DNA of 64,000 nt from Saccharospirillum impatiens DSM 12546 (GCF_000423605.1 NZ_AUIH01000003.1:175681-239680), one strand, 5' to 3'. Shown: positions 37,241 to 47,259, numbered from the stretch's first letter. Translations and numbers: made by a program. The notes: generated by a model from the letters alone, not told the origin.

Positions 37241-38047
37241 ATGAAGATCGACGCGTTTTTTGACAACCTGTGGCAGGACTACATCAATATGACCCCTCAG
37301 GCCGAGGCCATTGCCAATGCTCTCATCGCTCGCGGTGAAGTGGTCCGCAATGACCACGTTGCCTTTCGAACCTTTAACATCGGCCCTATCCAGCTGAAAC
37401 ACCTCGAACCCTTTATTCTTGAAATGGGCTATAGCCGGTATGAGCCCTACCATTTTCCATCAAAAAAACTGGATGCCTACGGCTATATCCCACCAAGCCC
37501 TGACCTGCCCCGCATCTTTCTCAGTGAACTGCGCGTTGAAGAATTAACGGACACCGCCCAGGGCATCGTTCGCCGCCTGGTCGATCAAATCAACCCCGAT
37601 GACGTCACCGATGCATCCATTTTCTGGCGCGGGCCTCTGTGGCAAACACCCTCCTATGAAGACTATGAACAGCTGGCCAGTGAAACCGAGTATGCCGCCT
37701 GGTTAAGCGTGATTGGCCTGCGTTGCAACCACTTCACCATCAATGTAAACGCGCTCAATGGCGTCAATGACATTGAACAGATGAATCAGATGATTGAAGA
37801 ACTGGGTTTCAGCATCAACGAAGCCGGCGGTCGGGTTAAAGGTTCACCCGCAGTGCTGCTGGAGCAGGGTTCAACCAAAGCCAGTGTGCAGCCTTTTACG
37901 TTCGCTGATGGCAAGCAGCACGAGGTGACCACCTGCTACTATGAATTTGCCAAACGCTATCACGACGACGAAGGTAACCTGTACCAGGGGTTTGTTGCCG
38001 CCAGTGCCGACAAGATTTTTGAGTCAACCGATATGCGCAAAGACTGA
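37241..38047 (+). CDS. DUF1338 family protein (2-oxoadipate dioxygenase/decarboxylase-like)
   Basis: 268 residues of the DUF1338/VOC-fold family that includes HglS, the Fe(II)-dependent enzyme converting 2-oxoadipate to 2-hydroxyglutarate in lysine catabolism. Candidate metal ligands are the histidine in NDHVAFRTF (about 37), the histidine in CNHFTINV (about 164) and the glutamate in YYEFAKR near the C-terminus. The protein is much shorter than HglS (about 460 residues), so the substrate may differ. ATG 37241 has GGAG six bases upstream; an earlier ATG at 37196 lacks one. No lysine-degradation genes are adjacent. Confidence 0.82.
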   Translation: MKIDAFFDNLWQDYINMTPQAEAIANALIARGEVVRNDHVAFRTFNIGPIQLKHLEPFILEMGYSRYEPYHFPSKKLDAYGYIPPSPDLPRIFLSELRVEELTDTAQGIVRRLVDQINPDDVTDASIFWRGPLWQTPSYEDYEQLASETEYAAWLSVIGLRCNHFTINVNALNGVNDIEQMNQMIEELGFSINEAGGRVKGSPAVLLEQGSTKASVQPFTFADGKQHEVTTCYYEFAKRYHDDEGNLYQGFVAASADKIFESTDMRKD

Positions 38048-38052
38048 AAAGC

Positions 38053-38067
38053 AAGCCAGACTGGCTT
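38053..38067 (+). terminator. Short hairpin after DUF1338 gene
   Basis: AAGCCA (38053-38058) and TGGCTT (38062-38067) form a 6-bp stem with a GAC loop starting six bases after the stop codon. Only three T residues follow, so termination strength is doubtful. Confidence 0.3.
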
Positions 38068-38205
38068 TGATAACCCTGCCGGTGGACTGAACATAACCGT
38101 CACGCCATGGGTAAAGCCAGTCTCTTTCAGGCGCAGGGAGTTGGTGCTAGACTGTTTGAATTGATGTAAATGCACAGCAGATACTCAAACAGGTCAGGTA
38201 CAAGG

Positions 38206-38394
38206 ATGAAAGGTTCAACGCTGCTTACACTCACTCTGGTCACTCTGGCCATCACGGCCCTGTATGTGGTGCTTGGGCAGCCTGAGGTGACACCCGGTTA
38301 CTTGATGAAGAATCCGGTCGGTGCCGAATCGGGCGTTCATCAGTCACTGACCTGGATCGACCAGATTCAACAAACCCTTGCTTCCTGGCTATAA
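38206..38394 (+). CDS. Small hypothetical exported or membrane protein
   Basis: 62 residues beginning MKGSTLLTLTLVTLAITALY, a single N-terminal hydrophobic helix that could be a signal anchor, followed by a short polar region. AGGT lies near 38191-38194 and AGG immediately before the ATG, a modest ribosome site. An upstream in-frame ATG at 38170 is possible. I recognise no family. It stands alone between the DUF1338 and VOC genes. Confidence 0.45.
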   Translation: MKGSTLLTLTLVTLAITALYVVLGQPEVTPGYLMKNPVGAESGVHQSLTWIDQIQQTLASWL

Positions 38395-38479
38395 GCCCCT
38401 GCGACTCTTTAAAAAAGGTTGTGTTAACTGTGGCTCTGTCTAACGCCTCGTCTTGCCCGTCTAAATACCGTTACCACCC

Positions 38480-38851
38480 ATGAACCGTTCGAATCCGCTC
38501 GTCTGGCTGGATATACCGGTGCTTGACCTTGACCGTGCCATTGGGTTTTATCAACCGGTGCTCGACTGGGTTCTGGTTGATCAGCGTCCCCAGGCCGATA
38601 TGGCGGTTTTTCGCCACAGCAAAGGTGAGGTTGCGGTCGCACTGATTCTGCAAACGTCAACTCCCGGCGGGCTTGGCCCATTGCCCTACCTCAATTGCCA
38701 CGGGCGACTGGAACAGGCACTGGCACGGGTTGAGCCTTACGGCGGCAGCATAGAACAACCCCTTCATCCCCTAACGCCCTTTGGTTTCCGTGCGGTTATT
38801 CGTGACAGCGAAGGTAACCGGGTAGCGCTGCACAGCATGGCGGTGAACTGA
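38480..38851 (+). CDS. VOC-superfamily (glyoxalase-like) protein
   Basis: 123 residues of a single vicinal-oxygen-chelate module pair: VWLDIPVLDLDRAIGFYQPVLDW at the start and GFRAVIRDSEGNRVALHS at the end, the usual beta-alpha-beta-beta-beta repeats. Family members are metal-dependent lyases, dioxygenases or antibiotic-binding proteins; the role here is undetermined. The stop lies two bases before the NRDE gene start, so the two are co-transcribed. Confidence 0.82.
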   Translation: MNRSNPLVWLDIPVLDLDRAIGFYQPVLDWVLVDQRPQADMAVFRHSKGEVAVALILQTSTPGGLGPLPYLNCHGRLEQALARVEPYGGSIEQPLHPLTPFGFRAVIRDSEGNRVALHSMAVN

Positions 38852-38853
38852 CG

Positions 38854-39651
38854 ATGTGCCTGTGCGTTATTGACTATCGCCCCGGACACGACTGGCCTCT
38901 GTTGTTGACGGCCAACCGCGATGAATTTCTGGACCGGCCGACTGAGGCCATGCACTGGTGGCAAACCACAGAGCACAGCACCGCCCCGGTATTGGCCGGC
39001 CGGGATCTCAAAGCCGGGGGGACCTGGCTGGCCGTCGACCCCGCAGGTCGCATGGCACTGCTCACCAACATCCGGCCGGGCCACCTGGGCCGGACAGGCC
39101 AGCGCAGCCGCGGTGAACTGCCACTGACATTTTTGCAAGCTCCTCACAGCATCCGTGCCTTTCACCAGTCCCTGCTGCCCGATATCGACCATTACGCGGG
39201 CTTCAATCTGGTTCTGTTCGATCAATCCGGTTTATTCTGGTTCAGTTCCGATCATCCTCAGGGGCAATGGCTGGAATCGGGCATTCACGGGCTCAGCAAC
39301 GATGCCATCAACACGCCCTGGCCCAAAGTTGAACTGGCCCGCAAACAGATGACCGAACACCATGACAAGCTCGGGGTGATGCCGTGGCAACCTTCCGACC
39401 TGGCCAGTTTACCCATACTGTCGGATTCAACGCCCCAACCGGATGATCAACTGCCCGATACCGGTGTGCCGAAAGAGTGGGAACGAACCCTGTCGGCCCA
39501 GACGATCACCTCGGAGCGCTATGGCAGCCGATGTCGCACCTGGATCGCTGTCCACAGCAGCGGGCACATTCAGGTCAGCGAAGCACAATTGAAACCGAAC
39601 GGCACAATGGACGAGCCCCGTGTGTTTTCCTGGCAGATCCAGCAGCCCTGA
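38854..39651 (+). CDS. NRDE/TANGO2-family protein
   Basis: 265 residues starting MCLCVIDYRPGHDWPLLLTANRDEF, the hallmark of the NRDE (TANGO2) family, with the N-terminal cysteine at residue 2 and the ANRDEF motif at about 20-25. Further family segments are GGTWLAVDPAGRMALLTN and LSNDAINTPWPK. The human homologue TANGO2 is linked to metabolic crisis and has been proposed to handle haem or lipids; the bacterial role is open. It is coupled to the VOC gene and converges on the nitrilase gene with a five-base gap. Confidence 0.9.
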   Translation: MCLCVIDYRPGHDWPLLLTANRDEFLDRPTEAMHWWQTTEHSTAPVLAGRDLKAGGTWLAVDPAGRMALLTNIRPGHLGRTGQRSRGELPLTFLQAPHSIRAFHQSLLPDIDHYAGFNLVLFDQSGLFWFSSDHPQGQWLESGIHGLSNDAINTPWPKVELARKQMTEHHDKLGVMPWQPSDLASLPILSDSTPQPDDQLPDTGVPKEWERTLSAQTITSERYGSRCRTWIAVHSSGHIQVSEAQLKPNGTMDEPRVFSWQIQQP

Positions 39652-39656
39652 TCTTT

Positions 39657-40460
39657 CTACAGTCTGCGATGCTCATGTGTAGGCATGTTCAGGCGCACTG
39701 AATCCACCCTTGCCAGGTCTGTCTCCACAGTGAACCCCTGTTCGCCCTCACCCACATCGCTGACGACTCCCCAGGGATCAACCATCAGGCTGTGCCCCCA
39801 GGTTTGGCGTTTTTCATCGTGCTGCCCCCCCTGATTGGCCGCTACCAGGTAACTGGCATTTTCAATGGCCCGGGCGCGACACAGCACTTCCCAGTGTGCC
39901 TGGCCGGTTGAGCGGGTGAACGCAGAAGGCACGACAAAGGTATCGACCCCGCGATTGCGTTGAATACGATACAGTTCCGGAAAACGCAGATCGTAGCAGA
40001 CGCTAAGCCCCCAGTGCCCCCAAGGGGTTTCCAGGGTCACCACATCCTGCCCTGGCTGATAATGATCGGACTCGCGGTATCTGCCCTGGGCGTCGCTGAC
40101 AGCGGCATCAAAGAGATGAATTTTATCGTACTGCGCCCGAACGTCGCCCTGATCGTCAAGAACGTGCATCCGGGCTCTGGGCTTCGCTTCGTTCGGTGCA
40201 AACACCGGTATCGTCCCGGCGACGATCCAGAGCCCGTAACGGCGGGCCGCATCACGCAGGCGCTGACCGACAGGGCCGGTAAACTCCGTTTCGCTGGCGG
40301 CAAGCGCTTTCGCGACACCGCCACCGAACACCGCGAACATTTCCGGTAACTGCACGGCATCAGCACCCGCTTCAGCCGCGGCGGCCAGATGTCGGTCCAC
40401 GTTAACGAGATTTTCCTGCAGATCACGCGTGCTGATCATCTGGGCCAGATACCATCTCAT
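39657..40460 (-). CDS. Nitrilase-superfamily amidase (deaminated-glutathione amidase-like)
   Basis: Carbon-nitrogen hydrolase with the complete catalytic triad: E40 (LPEMF), K113 (YDKIHLFD) and C155 (SVCYDLRFPE). The 267-residue length and the sequence around CYDLRFPELYR fit the Nit1/YbeM-Nit2 branch, where some members hydrolyse deaminated glutathione, a metabolite-repair reaction. It lies 44 bases downstream of yhdP in the conserved rng-yhdP-nitrilase order seen in Pseudomonas, where tldD follows; here tldD is absent and NRDE converges instead. Confidence 0.92.
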   Translation of the reverse strand: MRWYLAQMISTRDLQENLVNVDRHLAAAAEAGADAVQLPEMFAVFGGGVAKALAASETEFTGPVGQRLRDAARRYGLWIVAGTIPVFAPNEAKPRARMHVLDDQGDVRAQYDKIHLFDAAVSDAQGRYRESDHYQPGQDVVTLETPWGHWGLSVCYDLRFPELYRIQRNRGVDTFVVPSAFTRSTGQAHWEVLCRARAIENASYLVAANQGGQHDEKRQTWGHSLMVDPWGVVSDVGEGEQGFTVETDLARVDSVRLNMPTHEHRRL

Positions 40461-40504
40461 AAAAACGCCTCCTGTTAGGGTTTACACCGGCAGATTGGTG
40501 ATAC

Positions 40505-43500
40505 TCAGGGTGAACCCGGACTACCTGGATTGGTGGGTACAACATTACGCAACCGATCACCAACGCTGGGGCTCAGGGCACTCCCACTGTTGATATCAAA
40601 CACACGATAGAAGCGAAGCTCAGGCTCCTCCAGCGACCCGGTCACATGCATGCGTGCTGAACTCAGGCGCTCCAGCTCATTGTTAAACACCCGTTCTGTG
40701 ACGTAAATCGCCGCTGCCGCCTGGGGCGTTACGCCGGCTAACAAGGCGACCAGTGGGAACGTGCTCGACAACGGCACCGTCATCACCATATCAACATCCA
40801 ACACGTCGCGAACCAGGTCGGCATCGCCACTGAAGCGGAACTTGGTTGACGGTCCGTCGATCAGCAACCGGTCCCCGACCCGGGCAAAACCCCGATCAAA
40901 CAGCAATTCACCCTCGATGACATCGTAACTGATGCCATCTCGAATCAGGTCGGAGAAATCCAGCGCGAGACGGCGCAGAACCCGAGTGAAGTTAAGCAGG
41001 CCCACCAGTTTCACGCCTTCGTATTCATCCAGTTCGAGAATCGCCCCGTTGGTCAGACGCAGCTCGATGCGACCCCGAAGTCGCTTATAATCAAAATAAG
41101 CAGGCGTACCCGGCCATTCAAAGTCCAAATCAAACTGCCCTGTGCGGCTTTCGAGCACTGGGGCGTAGTCCCAGCTTTGCAAAACGCTCAAAATATTGCC
41201 GGTCCGAATCTGGCCCTTGAAAGCGGTCCGATGTTCGTTATCGAGATACCGCCAGGTGAGTTCGCCCTCCAGACGCGCTTCAGGCATTTCGACCCTTAGA
41301 TTCTGCAAAACTGCGCTGTCGCCTACTCGCCGAATTTCAGCGCGCCAACTGCCCATATCCCGACCATCAATCGACAATCGGGCAATTTGCAGGTTCGCAT
41401 CTGGCAGGTCATCCGGTCGAAACATAGCCATAGGATCCGGTTCGGCCGTGGCATCGGCACCCCCTGATGACGAAGCAGAGTCGCTTTGAGGCGTTCGATC
41501 GATGTTCACAAAATCAAAGTCAGCGAAGTGCGGGTCTCCGTTGAATGGGATTAACACCCGCCCACTGAGCTCCCGGGCTTCCAGTGTAGCCAGCCAACCC
41601 TCGTCACTGCTGAGTATCTGTACACGTGGCTGGGTCCAGTTCAGCCCCTGTCCGCGCCACAGCGCACCCCGCAAGTTGACTTCACGCACCTGCTGCAGAC
41701 CCGTCTCTGACCCGATCTCGGCCAGGGGGGAATCTGCGTCGCGGTATAGATCCGCGACAGACTGCAAGGCGGCACGCCATTGGTCGATATCCGCATCGGG
41801 CAATAGAGCATCAACATAAATACCGGGTTGTGAACGCCGCTCAAGGGGGGTGTTTAGGGCCAGTGTTCCGGCTTCCAGTCGGCTATCTGGAGAGACGTCG
41901 AAAGCCCACTGCAACACCTCATTGTAATGGCCTGATATGGCCAAGCCCTGGTTTTCTGAAAACACCAGATTCAGTGCCAGGGGTCGCGATGTTTCAGCCG
42001 TTTTACCCACTATTGCCGGAAATGCCAGCGGCAGGTTGACCAGGTCTGACTGAACTGAAATACGGGTCTCGCCGGGCAAGAAATCCAGCCGGGCATCTGC
42101 AGCAACCTGGTATGGCTGACTCGCCAACCAGGGATCACCCAACCAGCGCCCCCAGGCATCCAGAGGGGTTTCACCCGACACCGAAAGGCTAACCCGGCTA
42201 TTGTCGCCAATCAGGTCGGAGGTCAACCGCGCCTGGAGCCCGGTCCCAAACAGCTGGCCATCAAGTCGGTCCGAATAGAGCCCTCGCTCGCGGTTATATC
42301 CAATGCTACCGCTCAGCTCCGACAGGCTCAGATCCAGTTCGGCCAGGTCAAGCTTGCCGTTACTCACCTGACTGATCAGCGCCACATCGATGGACTCGCC
42401 GCTCAACGGTACACGGAGATTCAAACTGGCTTCGGTTGCACCCGCCAATGTCCAGTCACTGACCACATCGGCCGCCAGATAGTCGAGGGGACCGTCTTGT
42501 TTGAACAAGGCCAGCGCCTGGTCTGCATCGGCGGCAACATCAAGATCAATGAGCAGCTCCCGTTCGGAGAAAGGCAGATGCAACTGGCCTCTGCGCAAGC
42601 CAACACCAGCAAGATCGCCGCTCTGTGCATCAACGTACAAGTCGTCGAGTGATACCCGAACCTGCCCAGAACCGCCGGTGATCGCGGGCCAGTCATCATT
42701 GAAGCTGACCTCGGCCTGACTGAAATCAGTCACCAGGGCGAGCCCGCTGTCGGTCATGCGGCCGCCACGAAAACCGGATGCAAAAGAAAAATCCAGATCC
42801 GAGAACCGACCGGACTGGAGATTGTCAACGATCCAGGGTTTAACTGCATCGGGCAAACGACTATCCGGCGTCAGCCGCTTGGCCCAACTGGCACCGGTGG
42901 ATTCCGTCGCCACCGCCAACCGTAAACCAATTTCTCGCTGGTCGGCGGCAATGTCGCTGCTATTCACCAGGTCAACGCGCCAATGACCGGTTAGGGGTTG
43001 AGACGGGACACCCAGAGACAATTGCGTTGCGTCAGGCGCAATGGTGGCTCGATGCTGCCCTTCCAGTTGCACGCCCGCACCGGCCGACCAGCGAACATCC
43101 AGAACCCCGTCAATGCGCTCAAACACAAAAGGCTGGTCATAAATGGCCGGCAACTCAAAGTTAACGCCCCTGTTATCGAAACTCACCTGAGCTGTGTTGC
43201 CTTCCGCCCGCACAGTTCCGCTGATGCCACTGACACCCGGAATACCCGAATAGGGTTGCATCCGGACATTGTTGACGGCCGCCGTCAGGCGCAGCGAGTT
43301 GGCCTGGCCGAGCCGATACGACAGTTTGCCCTGATCAATACGCCCTTCGGGAAATGCCTGACGCCAATAGCCACTGTTGTCGTTCACTGCTAAAAAGGCA
43401 CTGATGGGCGCCATCGGCAGTTGGTCCCACTGCACCTGCCATCGGGACTGACGCTGACTCGCACGAACGACAAATTCGTTCTGAATCTCGGGCGTTATGG

Positions 43501-44449
43501 CCGGGGATCGCTCCAACTCATGGGTAAAATGGTGCAGCCACAGGTCAACACCTTCCGCGCTTCGTTCGGCAAATAGCTCCATGTCCAGATCGCGCACCGC
43601 CATGTCGCTGCGGCTGCCGCTGAATCGGGTGACCGGGCTCTGCAACCGGGCTTGAACCGACTGCCACTGATCACGCGTCAGACTGATCCAGTATTCGCCT
43701 GCCAGGGACACCTGGCGCACATCAGGAAATTGCTTCTGCAACCAGGGCGCCATATCAAAGGCTCCATGGCGGGCATAGAGGTCAACTTCGTATTGATTGT
43801 TCTGACGGCTGCTTTCCAGTTGCAACTCGATTGGAACTGACAGGCCATCGTAATTGACGCTGGCCTGGGCTCGCATCCAGTTATCATCCCCGAGGCCGGT
43901 CAGTTGTGCCGATTCCATCGCAACGGTCATACCCGGTAACAGCAGCGGTTCGATGTGCAGGGCCATGTCGGTAAAGCGCACTTCCCGTTGCTGGCGTATC
44001 AGCGCGATTACTCGGGCCAGCGACATATCCGGCGCGCCAGCGCGACCGGAGCCCCCGACACCGGCAAACGTCCAGCCCTGCTCTGTTTGCGCCAGATTGG
44101 CTTCAAAACCAGTCAGTTCAAAACGCTTGAACACCGGCGACAGCGTTACCAGTGACTGTATCAGAGCCGGCTCCAGCAACATGCGATCGACACTGAGTGT
44201 CGAACTGATCTGAACGTCTTCGGCAATCAGAATGGGGTTAAACTGACGCCATTCACCGGTAAGACCACCAATGGAAACCGACGTATTGAGCCGATCGCTG
44301 AGCATCAGTGCCAACTCAGCGTTGTAGCGTTCAATAAGCGGGAAGAACTGTCGGCCAAGCGCCAAATAGGCGGCCACCAGTAAGATCCAGAACGCGGCAA
44401 TCTTCAGCAGCACGGTACCCAGTGCTTTTACCATACGAATACGGGCCAT
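40505..44449 (-). CDS. yhdP: AsmA-like envelope phospholipid-transport protein YhdP
   Basis: A 1314-residue protein with one N-terminal membrane helix (about 10-30) and a very long periplasmic beta-strand region, typical of YhdP. YhdP-type proteins form hydrophobic grooves that carry phospholipids between inner and outer membranes. The DUF3971/AsmA-like C-terminal domain includes LRGRIELRLTNGAILELDEYEGVKL split across about 1170-1195, and RLLIDGPSTKFRFSGDADL. The C-terminus is a short Pro/Gly-rich tail. It lies 79 bases after rng in the conserved mre-maf-rng-yhdP order. Confidence 0.92.
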   Translation of the reverse strand: MARIRMVKALGTVLLKIAAFWILLVAAYLALGRQFFPLIERYNAELALMLSDRLNTSVSIGGLTGEWRQFNPILIAEDVQISSTLSVDRMLLEPALIQSLVTLSPVFKRFELTGFEANLAQTEQGWTFAGVGGSGRAGAPDMSLARVIALIRQQREVRFTDMALHIEPLLLPGMTVAMESAQLTGLGDDNWMRAQASVNYDGLSVPIELQLESSRQNNQYEVDLYARHGAFDMAPWLQKQFPDVRQVSLAGEYWISLTRDQWQSVQARLQSPVTRFSGSRSDMAVRDLDMELFAERSAEGVDLWLHHFTHELERSPAITPEIQNEFVVRASQRQSRWQVQWDQLPMAPISAFLAVNDNSGYWRQAFPEGRIDQGKLSYRLGQANSLRLTAAVNNVRMQPYSGIPGVSGISGTVRAEGNTAQVSFDNRGVNFELPAIYDQPFVFERIDGVLDVRWSAGAGVQLEGQHRATIAPDATQLSLGVPSQPLTGHWRVDLVNSSDIAADQREIGLRLAVATESTGASWAKRLTPDSRLPDAVKPWIVDNLQSGRFSDLDFSFASGFRGGRMTDSGLALVTDFSQAEVSFNDDWPAITGGSGQVRVSLDDLYVDAQSGDLAGVGLRRGQLHLPFSERELLIDLDVAADADQALALFKQDGPLDYLAADVVSDWTLAGATEASLNLRVPLSGESIDVALISQVSNGKLDLAELDLSLSELSGSIGYNRERGLYSDRLDGQLFGTGLQARLTSDLIGDNSRVSLSVSGETPLDAWGRWLGDPWLASQPYQVAADARLDFLPGETRISVQSDLVNLPLAFPAIVGKTAETSRPLALNLVFSENQGLAISGHYNEVLQWAFDVSPDSRLEAGTLALNTPLERRSQPGIYVDALLPDADIDQWRAALQSVADLYRDADSPLAEIGSETGLQQVREVNLRGALWRGQGLNWTQPRVQILSSDEGWLATLEARELSGRVLIPFNGDPHFADFDFVNIDRTPQSDSASSSGGADATAEPDPMAMFRPDDLPDANLQIARLSIDGRDMGSWRAEIRRVGDSAVLQNLRVEMPEARLEGELTWRYLDNEHRTAFKGQIRTGNILSVLQSWDYAPVLESRTGQFDLDFEWPGTPAYFDYKRLRGRIELRLTNGAILELDEYEGVKLVGLLNFTRVLRRLALDFSDLIRDGISYDVIEGELLFDRGFARVGDRLLIDGPSTKFRFSGDADLVRDVLDVDMVMTVPLSSTFPLVALLAGVTPQAAAAIYVTERVFNNELERLSSARMHVTGSLEEPELRFYRVFDINSGSALSPSVGDRLRNVVPTNPGSPGSP

Positions 44450-44528
44450 GAATCAGCGCTTCAGCGTTTGGGCAGCTATGCCACTGTGGGTGTCCAAGCC
44501 TGAGGGAACCATCAGGCGGGGCTCCGAC

Positions 44529-45989
44529 TTACTGCAAAATGACATCAAATTGTTCCTGGCTGTACATGGGTTCAACCTGAAACCGTATCGGTTTACCGAT
44601 AAAATCCTCAAGATCGGCCAAATTGGACGACTCTTCATCCAACAGTCGATCAACCACTTCCTGAGACGCCAACACCAGGTACTGGTCGTTGTTGTAAGCG
44701 CGTTCTTCGCGAAGAATTTCACGAAACACTTCGTAGCAGACTGTTTGGGGTGTTTTCACCCGGCCACGCCCGTGGCACACCGAACAGGTCTCCGTCATCA
44801 TGTGCTCAAGACTTTCCCGGGTGCGTTTGCGAGTCATTTCAACCAGCCCGAGGTCAGACACGCCGGTCAGCTTACTTTTCGCATGATCCTTTTCCAGATA
44901 CTTTTCAAGCATGCGCAGTACCTGGCGCTGATGTTCGGAATCGTCCATGTCGATAAAGTCGATGATGATGATACCGCCCAGGTTACGCAGGCGAAGTTGC
45001 CGAACGATGGTGGTAACCGCCTCCAGGTTGGTCTTGAAGATCGTCTCTTCCAGGTTGCGGTGCCCTACAAAGGCACCGGTGTTGACGTCTACGGTCGTCA
45101 TCGCTTCGGTCTGATCAATGATCAGATACCCGCCTGATTTCAACTCGACTTTGCGTCCAAGTGCGCGCCGAATCTCGTCTTCGACCGCAAACAAATCAAA
45201 AATCGGTCGTTCGCCGGGGTAATACTCAAACACCGGTTCCACTTCGGGAGTGTATTTGCGCACGAAGTCGATGACTTTGGTGTAGGTTTCTTTCGAGTCG
45301 ATGCGGATTTTTTCAACATCCGCCCTCACCAGATCACGTGCAACCCGCAGATACAGCGGCAAATCTTCGTAAATGGTCGCAGGCCCCGGTGTCTCCACAA
45401 TACGCTCGCCCAGCACGCGGAACACGCGTTTCAGATAATTCAGATCAGACTGAATTTCCGCCTCGCCAATGCCCTCCGCTGCCGTACGCAGGATGTAGCC
45501 GCCTTTTTCAATACCTTCATCCGCTTTGACTTTCACCACCAAAGCACGCAGACGTTCGCGCTCCTCTTCACCATCGATTCGCTGAGAGACGCCAATGTGA
45601 TTGGAGTCCGGCATGTAAACCAGATAACGGGAAGGTATGGACAGATGGGTGGTCAGACGGGCCCCTTTGGTGCCTATGGGGTCTTTGATGACCTGCACCG
45701 TGATCGATTCGCCTTCACGAACCAGTGCCTGAATGGATTTCTGGGCCTCGCCATCGCGTTTGGGCTGATCAAAATCCGACGCATGTATAAAAGCGGCCCG
45801 ATCGAGGCCTATGTCGACAAAGGCGGCTTGCATGCCCGGCAAGACACGAACAACTTTGCCACGGTATATGTTGCCAACAATACCGCGTGTTTGCTCCCGC
45901 TCGATGAATATCTCCTGGACAGCGCCGTTCTCAACAACGGCAACCCGGGTCTCCATCGGCGTAACGTTTACCAATATTTCTGAATTCAT
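44529..45989 (-). CDS. rng: Ribonuclease G
   Basis: Endoribonuclease that matures the 5' end of 16S rRNA and helps mRNA decay. The 486-residue protein begins MNSEILVNVTPMETRVAVVE, then an S1-like domain with NIYRGKVVRVLPGMQAAFVDIG, the DNase I-like catalytic core with TVDVNTG and GGIIIIDFIDM, and the zinc-link CSVCHGRG that joins protomers. ATG at 45989 gives the standard N-terminus; an upstream extension to 46031 has none. Length matches E. coli RNase G (489). Confidence 0.96.
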   Translation of the reverse strand: MNSEILVNVTPMETRVAVVENGAVQEIFIEREQTRGIVGNIYRGKVVRVLPGMQAAFVDIGLDRAAFIHASDFDQPKRDGEAQKSIQALVREGESITVQVIKDPIGTKGARLTTHLSIPSRYLVYMPDSNHIGVSQRIDGEEERERLRALVVKVKADEGIEKGGYILRTAAEGIGEAEIQSDLNYLKRVFRVLGERIVETPGPATIYEDLPLYLRVARDLVRADVEKIRIDSKETYTKVIDFVRKYTPEVEPVFEYYPGERPIFDLFAVEDEIRRALGRKVELKSGGYLIIDQTEAMTTVDVNTGAFVGHRNLEETIFKTNLEAVTTIVRQLRLRNLGGIIIIDFIDMDDSEHQRQVLRMLEKYLEKDHAKSKLTGVSDLGLVEMTRKRTRESLEHMMTETCSVCHGRGRVKTPQTVCYEVFREILREERAYNNDQYLVLASQEVVDRLLDEESSNLADLEDFIGKPIRFQVEPMYSQEQFDVILQ

Positions 45990-46085
45990 AGCTGAGCCTG
46001 TTCGTACCCTTCGATTCAAGCGCTGGCGCAATAATCGTGCCCCAGGCTCACAATGTCTGGTTGCAATATCGCTGCAATCGCCCTT

Positions 46086-46688
46086 TCAGACCGACACCAG
46101 AGCGCCATCCCAGACGACCACACCACGCCGGGTCAGAAGCTGGGCCGTTTCGCGCAGTGGTAGACCTACAATAGCAGAATAGCTGCCCTCAATGCGTTTG
46201 ATAAACACAGAGGCAAGGCCTTGCACCGCATACCCCCCTGCCTTGTCACAGGGCTCCTGTGTATCCCAGTATGCCCGGGCCTGTTCCGGCATCAACTCGG
46301 CAAAAACGACTCTGGAAGTAACCACCTCGACATCCACCTGATCGTGACTGGCCAGAGCGATCGATGTCATGACATCATGAGCCCGGCCGGACAGCCGCTC
46401 CATCATATCCAGAAAATCCTCACGGTCGCGCGGTTTACCCAATATGTCACGGTCTACCACTACCGCCGTGTCAGAACCGAGCACCAGCGCACCGGACTCA
46501 CCACGACCGGCAACAACGGCCAATCCGGCTGCGGCTTTCTCACGCGCCAGGCGACCGACGTAGTCGGCGGCACTTTCCAGTGATTGCATGCTCTCATCGA
46601 TTTCGATGGGCAAAATGGAAAACTCAACCCCCAGGCCATTGAGTAACTCACGTCGGCGAGGTGACTGTGAAGCCAGGTACAGGGACAT
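46086..46688 (-). CDS. maf: Maf-like nucleoside triphosphate pyrophosphatase
   Basis: House-cleaning pyrophosphatase (dTTP/UTP type by resemblance to YhdE) of 200 residues. It starts MSLYLASQSPRRRELL, the substrate-binding SxRR motif, and has LGSDTAVVVD, GKPRD, and DKAGGYAVQG with the conserved lysine. ATG at 46688 follows AAGGAG at good spacing; a 50-residue upstream extension in the same frame is cysteine-rich and not conserved. It sits between mreD and rng as in Pseudomonas. Confidence 0.95.
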   Translation of the reverse strand: MSLYLASQSPRRRELLNGLGVEFSILPIEIDESMQSLESAADYVGRLAREKAAAGLAVVAGRGESGALVLGSDTAVVVDRDILGKPRDREDFLDMMERLSGRAHDVMTSIALASHDQVDVEVVTSRVVFAELMPEQARAYWDTQEPCDKAGGYAVQGLASVFIKRIEGSYSAIVGLPLRETAQLLTRRGVVVWDGALVSV

Positions 46689-46770
46689 GTCGACTCCTTC
46701 CAAAAAACGAAACCAAAAAACGAACACGGCTTTCGACACCGGAACGCAGCACAGCACGAGTGCCGTTTGC

Positions 46771-47259
46771 TTACTGCACCCGAAACCGCAATTGCAATGC
46801 CCGCAAAATGACATAGACCCAGGGCCACAGCAACGCACTCACCAGCGACGGCAACAAATGCATTTCGCCCGTTATGCCCGACCCCAGAAAATCGCGACAC
46901 CATTGCACCAGCAACTGACTGACAGCAATGATCAAAAACACCACCAGAGCCTGCTGCAAGATCGGATACATGCGCAACCGCTGGTGCAACAGCAACACCA
47001 GATACGCCAGCCCGCTGTAGGACAAGGCAAACACACCAAGATAGGTGCCCAGCACAACGTCCTGCAACAGGCCGATGCAAAAGCCAACGGTAATGCCAAC
47101 ACGATCGGGAAGTACCAGGGCCCAAAAAATCAAAAACAGCCCGACCCAATCTGGCCTGGCCAGAGCGATCATCTGTGGCAATGGCACCGCTGCTAGCAGA
47201 AAGGCGATGAAAAAACTGAGGGCAATCACCCACAGACCTTTGGCGGGTTTGGCTTTCAT
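46771..47259 (-). CDS. mreD: Rod shape-determining protein MreD
   Basis: A 162-residue inner-membrane protein with about five to six hydrophobic helices, the membrane partner of MreC in the elongasome that directs lateral wall synthesis. Typical segments are PDWVGLFLIFWALVLPDRVG and GFCIGLLQDVVLGTYLGVFAL. Its ATG overlaps the mreC stop by four bases. The C-terminus is short and basic. Confidence 0.92.
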   Translation of the reverse strand: MKAKPAKGLWVIALSFFIAFLLAAVPLPQMIALARPDWVGLFLIFWALVLPDRVGITVGFCIGLLQDVVLGTYLGVFALSYSGLAYLVLLLHQRLRMYPILQQALVVFLIIAVSQLLVQWCRDFLGSGITGEMHLLPSLVSALLWPWVYVILRALQLRFRVQ

